In this document: positions 57,837 through 64,000 of the stretch, in pieces
Layout of the letters: each line of letters begins with the position of its first letter
How positions within the stretch are numbered: position 1 is the first letter of the stretch
DNA from: Roseateles puraquae
Lineage (GTDB): Bacteria > Pseudomonadota > Gammaproteobacteria > Burkholderiales > Burkholderiaceae_C
Reading direction: 5' to 3'
DNA length: 64,000 bases
Assembly (NCBI RefSeq): GCF_002205845.1
Contig: NZ_NISI01000001.1
Span: 1,240,001 to 1,304,000, forward strand
Notes under the pieces: generated by a model
What the model saw: only the letters and a program-made list of their open reading frames with translations
Told to the model about the DNA's origin: nothing
The model's database searches: none
Program-made: the position numbers and the translations under genes

Positions 57837-58861
57837 GCGAGGCGACGCTCTCGCGGCGACACCTGCTCGGCGCCGGGCTGCTCACCCTGACCCCGCCGGG
57901 CATCGGTCAGGCGCTGCCGGAACTGCCCAATCCGCTGATCCCCCAACGCGCCGACCCACACGTGCTGCGCCACACCGACGGTTGGCTCTACCTGATGGCC
58001 ACCGTGCCCGCCTACGACCGGCTGGAGCTGCGCCGCGCCCGCAGCCTCGCGGGCCTGGCCACCGCCGAAGCCCAGGTTGTGTGGCGCCGCCATGAACAGG
58101 GTCCGATGAGCCGGCACATCTGGGCGCCGGAGCTGCATGTCATCGACGGGCGCTGGTTCATCTACTTCAGTGCCGGTGAGGCCCGCGACCCCTGGAAGAT
58201 CCGCCTCTGGGCGCTGGAGAACACGTCACCCGACCCGCTGCAAGGCGCCTGGATCGAGCGCGGCCAGATCAAGACCGCGTGGGAGACCTTCACGCTGGAT
58301 GCCACCGTGTTCGAGCACCGCGGCCAGCGCTACATGGCCTGGGCACAGACCGACCCGGCCGCCGGCAACCACAGCACCGACCTCTACCTCTCGCGCATGA
58401 AGAGCCCGACCGAGCTGAGCGGGCCGCAGGTGCGCCTGAGCCGGCCCGAGTACGCCTGGGAGCAGGTGCGCCACGCGGTCAACGAGGCGCCGGCAGTGCT
58501 CATCCACGGTGGCCGGGTGTTCATGAGCTACTCCGCCGCCGGCACCGGCGCCGAGTACTGCCTGGGCCTGCTCTGGGCCGATGCGGACGCTGATGTGATG
58601 AACCCGGCCAGCTGGCGCAAGTCGCCGGGGCCGGTGTTCGCGAGCAGCGCCGAGCACGGCATCTACGGCCCCGGCCACAACAGCTTCCTCGTCGAGCCCG
58701 ATGGCACCGTGCTCAACGTCTATCACGCCCGCAATTATCGCGACATCTCTGGCGACCCGCTGAAGGACACCGGCCGCGCGACCCGGGTGCAGCCGGTGCG
58801 CTTCACGGCCGACGGCATGCCCGACTTCGGCCTGCCTCGCCCCGAGACCGCCCGACCATGA
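57833..58861 (+). CDS. GH43 exo-arabinofuranosidase-like enzyme, Tat-exported
   Basis: A 342-residue single-domain five-bladed beta-propeller. It has a twin-arginine signal (LSRRHLLGAGLLTL), Asp in PQRADPHVLRHTDGW, RHIWAPELHVIDGRWFIYFS with WAPE, and LDATVFEHRGQRYMAWAQTD, with GPGHNSFLVE late. These match GH43 enzymes acting on arabinan, such as exo-alpha-1,5-L-arabinofuranosidases. The start ATG overlaps GH95 (ATGA), and its own stop overlaps the esterase gene. Confidence 0.9.
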   Translation: MSEATLSRRHLLGAGLLTLTPPGIGQALPELPNPLIPQRADPHVLRHTDGWLYLMATVPAYDRLELRRARSLAGLATAEAQVVWRRHEQGPMSRHIWAPELHVIDGRWFIYFSAGEARDPWKIRLWALENTSPDPLQGAWIERGQIKTAWETFTLDATVFEHRGQRYMAWAQTDPAAGNHSTDLYLSRMKSPTELSGPQVRLSRPEYAWEQVRHAVNEAPAVLIHGGRVFMSYSAAGTGAEYCLGLLWADADADVMNPASWRKSPGPVFASSAEHGIYGPGHNSFLVEPDGTVLNVYHARNYRDISGDPLKDTGRATRVQPVRFTADGMPDFGLPRPETARP

Positions 58862-59646
58862 ACCTCATCGTCCTGAGCCCCGGCGCGCCAAATGCCCTTC
58901 ACGGCGACGCGCCCGACCGCGTCTGCCGCCGGCCCACGCGCGCCGAATTGCACGCTTACCCGTCCCCCACACCGGCCCGCGGCCGGGCGCTGGTCTACGC
59001 GGGTGGCGGCTATCTGCAGCTCATGCACGACAAGGAGGGCGTGGCTGTCGCCTACTGGCTCAACACGCTCGGGCTGGACGCCTTTGTGCTGGTGCACCGC
59101 CTGCCCGGCCAGGCCGGCCAACCCTTCGACATCGCCTTGCAGGACGGATTGCTCGCGCTCGACCACCTCGCCACGCTGCCACCGCTGCCGTTGCTGCATG
59201 TGGGCCTGTCGTCGGGCGGTCACCTGGCCGGTGTGATGGCCTGCCAGCCGCATGCGCTGGGCGCCGTGGGCGCGGTCATCGCCTATGCGCCGCTCAACGC
59301 CAACCACCGCGATCACAAGGCCCCCGCCGGCAAGCCGGACTACCCGCCACCCGAGAAGCAGGCCTTCTACGACGCCTGGCCGATCGGCATCGCCACCGAG
59401 CCCCACGGCCTGCCGCGCTGCCCGGTGTTCCTGGCCTATGCCTTGCATGACCCCATCGTGCCGGTGCAGCATGCGCTGAACCTGCTGACCGCCGCCCAGC
59501 AACGCGGGCTGGACGTGGAGGCCCATGTCTTCCCACAGGCCGAGCATGGCTTCGCGCTGCGTTCCCTGGCAGGGACCCACGACCAATGGCCAGTGCTCGC
59601 CGCGCGCTGGATGGACGTTCGGCTGGAGAGCCTCCCGACCGGTTAG
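58858..59646 (+). CDS. Alpha/beta-hydrolase, probable carbohydrate acetylesterase
   Basis: A 262-residue protein with the lipase/esterase fold: VYAGGGYLQLMHDKEG (oxyanion), nucleophile Ser118 in GLSSGGHLAGVM, Asp in ALHDPIVPVQ and His in QAEHGFAL. It resembles bacterial BD-FAE or acetylxylan esterase-like enzymes. There is no signal peptide, so it may deacetylate imported oligosaccharides. Overlapping GH43 by four bases, it ends the operon that runs from GH28. A specific substrate cannot be seen. Confidence 0.82.
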   Translation: MNLIVLSPGAPNALHGDAPDRVCRRPTRAELHAYPSPTPARGRALVYAGGGYLQLMHDKEGVAVAYWLNTLGLDAFVLVHRLPGQAGQPFDIALQDGLLALDHLATLPPLPLLHVGLSSGGHLAGVMACQPHALGAVGAVIAYAPLNANHRDHKAPAGKPDYPPPEKQAFYDAWPIGIATEPHGLPRCPVFLAYALHDPIVPVQHALNLLTAAQQRGLDVEAHVFPQAEHGFALRSLAGTHDQWPVLAARWMDVRLESLPTG

Positions 59647-59677
59647 GCTGCGCACCCTGACGAACGACAGGCTGCGC

Positions 59678-60547
59678 ATGCTGGACCACCTCAACACCTG
59701 GAGCGACTACCGGACCACGGTTCGGGCTTTCGATGCCGTGCTGGAACATGGCAAGGCTGTGGCCGCCGTCTGGGCCACTCACCCGGCTGACGGCGCGCAA
59801 GCCACCTATGGCGAACGCATCTTCGGCAAGCTGCTGGCTCACTGCGTGGCCCTGCGCCGCCTGGCGGCTGACCCGATGCAGGCCACGCCGCGCGACCTGG
59901 GCGAGCTGCCGTCGATGAGCGCGCTGGCGCGCTGCGTCATCGAGGCCTTCGACGCCTTCGAGTACGTGGCCGGCCACCGCATCAGCGAATCCGAGCGCGG
60001 CTTTCGCATCCGGCTCTGGGAGCTGCATGACGCCACGCGGCGGCTCAAGGTCCTGGCCGCACTGGGCGTGGAAGATCCCGGCATCGACGAGATCCGCGCC
60101 GACGCCCAGCGCCTGCAGGCGGCCATCGAGTCCCATGAACATCTGGCCACGCTGCCGGCAGAGCTCCAGGCCGAACTGCGCCGGCGCTTCGCCCGTGCCG
60201 ACCCGCCCGCCTTCCACCTGAATCAGCGCCAGCGCTGCAGCTTGAGCGGCATTGACCCGCACTGGCACGACATGGCGACCTTGCAGCTCACGCAGCACAT
60301 GCACACGCTGCCCTTCTCGACGCGCCAGTTGCTGATGATCCCACCGGGCACACCGGAAGGCCTGGGTCTGCTGGCGCAGCCGCTGCTGCTGACGCTGCCC
60401 TTGCTGGTGCGCGTCATCCAGTCCGCCGCCGCGCTGATGCCGGCCAACGCACCCGAACCACCCAGCCGCACGGCGCGCACCATGCAGGCTTGGCGCAGCG
60501 TGGCCGAGCGACCAACGCGTCCGCCTCTGGAGCCATCCGTTGCATGA
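59678..60547 (+). CDS. Protein of unknown function
   Basis: A 289-residue, mostly helical protein starting at the ATG at 59678. I recognise no named domain. The helical region has HCVALRRLAADP and CVIEAFDAFEYVAGHRI, with conserved-looking Arg/His/Glu positions that faintly recall DUF5677-like proteins. A hydrophobic helix near residues 225-255 (GLLAQPLLLTLPLLVRVIQ) may touch the membrane. It lies 31 bases from the esterase gene but has no obvious carbohydrate role. Coding GC pattern and length support a real gene. Confidence 0.7.
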   Translation: MLDHLNTWSDYRTTVRAFDAVLEHGKAVAAVWATHPADGAQATYGERIFGKLLAHCVALRRLAADPMQATPRDLGELPSMSALARCVIEAFDAFEYVAGHRISESERGFRIRLWELHDATRRLKVLAALGVEDPGIDEIRADAQRLQAAIESHEHLATLPAELQAELRRRFARADPPAFHLNQRQRCSLSGIDPHWHDMATLQLTQHMHTLPFSTRQLLMIPPGTPEGLGLLAQPLLLTLPLLVRVIQSAAALMPANAPEPPSRTARTMQAWRSVAERPTRPPLEPSVA

Positions 60548-60675
60548 GTGAATGTGCCGGCTGCAACCCGGCCGCCCCGGCTGGCGGCCGGCCGGCGATC
60601 AGGCGCTGTTCACCGCGGCGTCACAACGCATTTGCCATGCGCAGCGATGATGCCGGCTTGGCTGGTGACGTGGAG

Positions 60676-62073
60676 ATGAGCCCTGTGATCCGAGTCCTGC
60701 AGGCGACGGGCCTGCTCTGTGTGGCCCTGGCTGTCGGGGGCTGCTCCAGTACCCGGCCTTGGGTGAACCCGCCCTTGACGGCCCAGGCGCCGCGAGCGAC
60801 GCAAGCCGCGCACCCCACAACCCCGTCGGCGCAGCCGGTGATGATGGCTGTCACGCTGTCTGGCGGCGGCGCGCGGGCAGCGGCCTTCGGCTTGGGCGTG
60901 CTGCAGGCCCTGAAGGCCACGACCTTTCGCCTGGACGGGCAGGCGACCTCGCTGCTGGATCACACCGCCATGATCAGCGGCGTCTCGGGCGGCAGCATCC
61001 TGGCTGCGCACTACGCCGCCTTCGGCGACGCCACGCTGACGCGCTTCGAGCCGGACTTCCTGCTGGTGCCCTTCGAGAGCCGGCTGATCCGCGAGGCCCT
61101 TTGGCCCGAGCGTCTGTACAAGTTGACCTCGCCCTGGTACGGGCGCAGTCAGATCCTGGCCCAGCGGTTCGACGAGCTGTTCGAGGGCCGGACCTTCGGC
61201 GATGTGCGCCGCCGCCCGGGTGCGCCCGACCTGATGATCACCGCCACCGACCTCACCAGCGGCGCCGCCTTCGACTTCACTCCCGAGCAATTCCAGCGCA
61301 TCTGCTCCGACCTGGACGCCACGCCGCTGAGCTTTGCCGTCGCGGCCTCGTCGGCAGTGCCGCTGCTGCTGTCGCCCGTGACGGTGCACAACCATGCGGA
61401 CGCCTGCCCCCACCCCGCCCCGGCGCCCCCGGCCACCACCGCCGCCGATGCGCAGGACTACCGCAGCCGCATGCTGCAGCGCACGGCCGAGGCCTACCGC
61501 AATGCGCGGGAGAAGCCTTTCATCCATCTCGTCGACGGTGGCGTGACCGACAACCTGGGCGTGCGACTGATGCTGGACCGCATGGTGGCCCTGGGCTCAA
61601 TGAGCGCCAACTTCGTGGACGCCAAGCCGGGCACCATCCGCCGGTTGGTGCTGGTGACGGTGAACTCGGAGCGCGGCCTGACCGAGCGCGTGGACAACAG
61701 TGACCGCGTGCCCACCACGACGCAAGTGCTGGAGACACTGATCTTCGGGGCTGGGTCCCGCGAGACCGAGGTGACCCTGGCCCTGCTGAAGGACGACACG
61801 CGCCGCTGGCGCACGGAGATCGAACGCACCCGTGGCCAGCCGGGCAGCCCCTTCGCGGCCGATGCCGAAATCCACGTCATCAGCGTGAGCCTGCACGACG
61901 TGCCCGACGACAAGATCCGCCACTCCCTGCTGCGCGTGCCCACGGCCTTCACGATCGAGGCGCATGACGTGGTCGCGCTGCAGCGGGCCGGCGCCGAAGC
62001 GTTGCGGGCGTCCGCTGGCTTCCAGACCTTGCAGCGCTCGCTGAACGCCTTGGAGGCGACACCCTCGCCCTGA
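60676..62073 (+). CDS. Patatin-like phospholipase, lipoprotein
   Basis: A 465-residue acyl hydrolase. The ATG at 60676 gives a lipoprotein signal (VIRVLQATGLLCVALAVGGC) with the lipobox Cys at about residue 24; earlier ATGs (60544, 60637) lack this. Catalytic parts are SGGGARAAAFGLG (oxyanion), GVSGGS with Ser104, and VDGGVTDNLG with Asp287. It probably sits in the outer membrane or periplasm and cuts lipids. It ends 33 bases from the convergent PL11 stop and is unlikely to be part of the pectin pathway. Confidence 0.87.
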   Translation: MSPVIRVLQATGLLCVALAVGGCSSTRPWVNPPLTAQAPRATQAAHPTTPSAQPVMMAVTLSGGGARAAAFGLGVLQALKATTFRLDGQATSLLDHTAMISGVSGGSILAAHYAAFGDATLTRFEPDFLLVPFESRLIREALWPERLYKLTSPWYGRSQILAQRFDELFEGRTFGDVRRRPGAPDLMITATDLTSGAAFDFTPEQFQRICSDLDATPLSFAVAASSAVPLLLSPVTVHNHADACPHPAPAPPATTAADAQDYRSRMLQRTAEAYRNAREKPFIHLVDGGVTDNLGVRLMLDRMVALGSMSANFVDAKPGTIRRLVLVTVNSERGLTERVDNSDRVPTTTQVLETLIFGAGSRETEVTLALLKDDTRRWRTEIERTRGQPGSPFAADAEIHVISVSLHDVPDDKIRHSLLRVPTAFTIEAHDVVALQRAGAEALRASAGFQTLQRSLNALEATPSP

Positions 62074-62105
62074 GATCCAGGCACGCCGCCCGGCGTCCGC
62101 CTTCT

Positions 62106-63959
62106 TCAGGGCGTGCGGACGGGCACCTGTCGCGGCGGCTTCATGCCGTGGCCGAGGTAGAAGCTGGGGTGCGGCGGCTGGTTGTAGCCGGCGTTCTGGT
62201 TGGCCACCTGCACCCGGTACTGCGGGTCGTGCATGAGGGTCACGAGGCGATGCTCGGTCGGCACGGCAGTCGAGAAGATGAGCAGCGCCGTGCTGTCTTG
62301 GTTGCGCCAGACGACCTCCTCGCGCCAGTCGCCGAACAGGTCCGCCGACAGCACCGGCGTGCCCTTGGTGCCGTTGTTGGCCACGGCACCATAGGCCTTG
62401 CCGTCGAGCAGGTTCTCGAACGTGAAGCGGGCGGGGTTCCACTTGTCGATGGCGACATGGTCGAGCGACTCGCGCAGCAGGTCGCCGTCCCACCACACGG
62501 CGAAGTTCATGCGGTTGGGGTGACGCTCGCTGATCAGCCGGCCACTGGCGCTCATGAGGCCGCCGACCGAGCCCCAGCATTCGGCGCCCGGGTAGGCGGG
62601 GTCGATGTCGAAGCACACGCCGCGGCCGACGTCGGTGTTCCGGCCCGACATGCGCCACAGCACCTGGCCGGTGGCCGCGTCGTGCATCTCCAGGCCGTTG
62701 TCGCCGTAGCAGCGTGGGCTTTCATGCACCATGAACACCTGCTGGCCTTCGCGTGCGGGGTCGAAGGCGCTCACATGCAGCGCATCGCCATGGCACAGGC
62801 CGGTGCTGTAGAGCAGCTTGCCGGTGCTGGCGATGGTGGCGGCGCCGTAGATGATGTCGTCTCGACCGTCGCCGTCCACATCCGCCACCGAAAACCAATG
62901 CGCGCCCTGCCCGGCCGCGGGCTGGCTGGCCGCATCCGCATCGCTGTCGAACACCCAGCGCTGGGTGAGGCGCCCCTCGCGCCAGTCCCAGGCGGCCAGC
63001 ACCGCCCGGGTGTAGTAGCCACGCGCGAACACCGCGCTGGGCCGCTGACCGTCCAGGTAGGCCACGCCGGCCAGGAAGCGGTCGACCCGGTTGCCGTAGC
63101 TGTCGCCCCAGGCGGCCACGTCACCGCGGGGCGGTATGTAGGGCACGGTCGCCATCGCGGCGCCGGTCTGGCCGTTGAACACCGTCAGGAACTCCGGGCC
63201 GGCCAGCACATAGCCCGCGGCGTTGCGGTGGTCGGCCTGGCCATCGCCGATGACGCGGCCCGCGCCGTCGACCGTGCCATCGGCCGTCTTCATCATGACC
63301 TCGGCGCGGCCGTCGCCGTCGAAGTCGTAGGCCAGAAAGCTGGTGTAGTGCGCGCCAGCCCGGACGTTGTTGCCGAGGTTGATGCGCCACAGCCGGGTGC
63401 CGTCGAGCTTGTAGGCGTCGACCAGCGTGGGGCCGGTGTCGCCGCGCTGGGAGTTGTCCTTGGCATTGGTGGGCTGCCATTTCACGACCAGCTCGTACTG
63501 GCCGTCGCCATCGAGGTCGGCCGCCGCGCCGTCGTTGAGTTCATAGCGGTAGGCCACGCCATCGGGCGTGATGCCACCGTCCGGCTTTTGCACCGGCACG
63601 CGCAGATAGGGCTGGGCCCAGGGCGACACGGGGGCGGACGCAGGCAACTCCTCGCCTCGCGTCACCGCGCGCACGGTGTAGCGGCTGTCGACCCGCCCCA
63701 GGGGGTCGACCGCATTGCTCACCGTCAGCGGCAGGGCATTGACACGTTGGCCATCGCGGTAGAGGTTGAAGCGCACATCGGCCGGCTCGGTGCCGAGCAG
63801 GCGCCAGCTGACGAAGGCGCCTGCGCCGGTCTGCAGTGCCACGACCCCACGGTCCAGCCGCTCCACCTGCTTGGGCGGGAGTGGCTGGGCCTGTGCCATG
63901 CCGCAGGCGACCCACGCGGCTGGCAGCAGGATTCGTGCGACGGACAGTAACGACGGCAT
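62106..63959 (-). CDS. PL11 rhamnogalacturonan endolyase (YesW-like)
   Basis: A 617-residue exported lyase with signal peptide SVARILLPAAWVACGMAQA. It begins RLDRGVVALQTGAGAFVSWR, the usual PL11 opening, then has eight-bladed propeller signatures with repeated calcium-binding DLDGDGQYE, DFDGDGRAE and DVDGDGRDD. It ends VANQNAGYNQPPHPSFYLG, a diagnostic PL11 C-terminus. It cuts the rhamnogalacturonan I backbone internally, producing unsaturated ends that the PL26 and GH105 enzymes process. It is on the minus strand, convergent with the patatin gene. Upstream DNA after 63959 is cut off by the window. Confidence 0.93.
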   Translation of the reverse strand: MPSLLSVARILLPAAWVACGMAQAQPLPPKQVERLDRGVVALQTGAGAFVSWRLLGTEPADVRFNLYRDGQRVNALPLTVSNAVDPLGRVDSRYTVRAVTRGEELPASAPVSPWAQPYLRVPVQKPDGGITPDGVAYRYELNDGAAADLDGDGQYELVVKWQPTNAKDNSQRGDTGPTLVDAYKLDGTRLWRINLGNNVRAGAHYTSFLAYDFDGDGRAEVMMKTADGTVDGAGRVIGDGQADHRNAAGYVLAGPEFLTVFNGQTGAAMATVPYIPPRGDVAAWGDSYGNRVDRFLAGVAYLDGQRPSAVFARGYYTRAVLAAWDWREGRLTQRWVFDSDADAASQPAAGQGAHWFSVADVDGDGRDDIIYGAATIASTGKLLYSTGLCHGDALHVSAFDPAREGQQVFMVHESPRCYGDNGLEMHDAATGQVLWRMSGRNTDVGRGVCFDIDPAYPGAECWGSVGGLMSASGRLISERHPNRMNFAVWWDGDLLRESLDHVAIDKWNPARFTFENLLDGKAYGAVANNGTKGTPVLSADLFGDWREEVVWRNQDSTALLIFSTAVPTEHRLVTLMHDPQYRVQVANQNAGYNQPPHPSFYLGHGMKPPRQVPVRTP

Positions 63960-64000
63960 CAGGTCACCCTCCCAAAAAAGAGGCCCCAGCGTCAGCCGGG

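Overview
The window is GC-rich, densely packed chromosomal DNA of a betaproteobacterium. The gene set points to the order Burkholderiales, plausibly a Roseateles/Pelomonas/Rubrivivax-like genus. The clues are a ccsA-PP0621-pilS-pilR block, an Ala-Lys-Pro histone H1-like protein, a zinc-ribbon DUF3426 protein next to prmA, and a DUF2726-type protein beside ffh. The genus is inference from memory of gene order and protein style; no search was run.

Positions 1-15900 hold housekeeping genes. On the minus strand are a partial hotdog thioesterase and a secreted HEXXH metalloprotease. A plus-strand run follows: YqiA-like esterase, RNase II-type nuclease, TonB-like protein, aroE, mtgA, an unknown gene, a TlpA-like thioredoxin, aroQ, accB, accC, prmA and the DUF3426 protein. 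A lysine-rich histone-like gene and nrdB then lie on the minus strand.

Positions 15900-25125 hold the most unusual feature. A four-gene, translationally coupled cassette of three large tyrosine recombinases plus one small helical protein sits between nrdB and nrdA and separates the two ribonucleotide reductase subunit genes by about 6 kb. An 8-bp direct repeat spans the nrdA stop codon and recurs on the nrdB side, so recombination there would remove the element and keep an nrdA stop. The nrdA promoter carries two NrdR-box-like sites 31 bp apart. nrdB has a separate promoter candidate.

Positions 25345-33190 hold pilR, pilS, a small zinc-ribbon protein and a CcsA-like cytochrome c assembly protein (minus), then ffh (plus), a DUF2726-type gene (plus) and ftsY (minus). 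A large multi-arm palindrome lies just upstream of ffh.

Positions 33300-64000 are a large locus for using rhamnogalacturonan I (pectin side-chain and backbone material) and L-rhamnose. Extracytoplasmic enzymes predicted from signal peptides, several of them Tat-type, are a GH43-GH35 fusion, a PL26-type exolyase, a CE12 acetylesterase, a class C serine hydrolase, a DUF6250-like protein, a GH95, a GH43 and a PL11 endolyase. Enzymes without signal peptides are a GH105, a GH28 and an alpha/beta esterase. A GPH/MFS symporter would bring in oligosaccharides. L-rhamnose is handled by RhaM, an isomerase, an FGGY kinase and a fused aldolase/dehydrogenase, ending in dihydroxyacetone phosphate and lactate. 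A DeoR-type regulator is divergent from the aldolase gene. The transporter and PL26 genes are bracketed by two ~580-bp intergenic repeat islands that are inverted copies of each other. A patatin-like lipoprotein and a gene of unknown function sit inside the far end.
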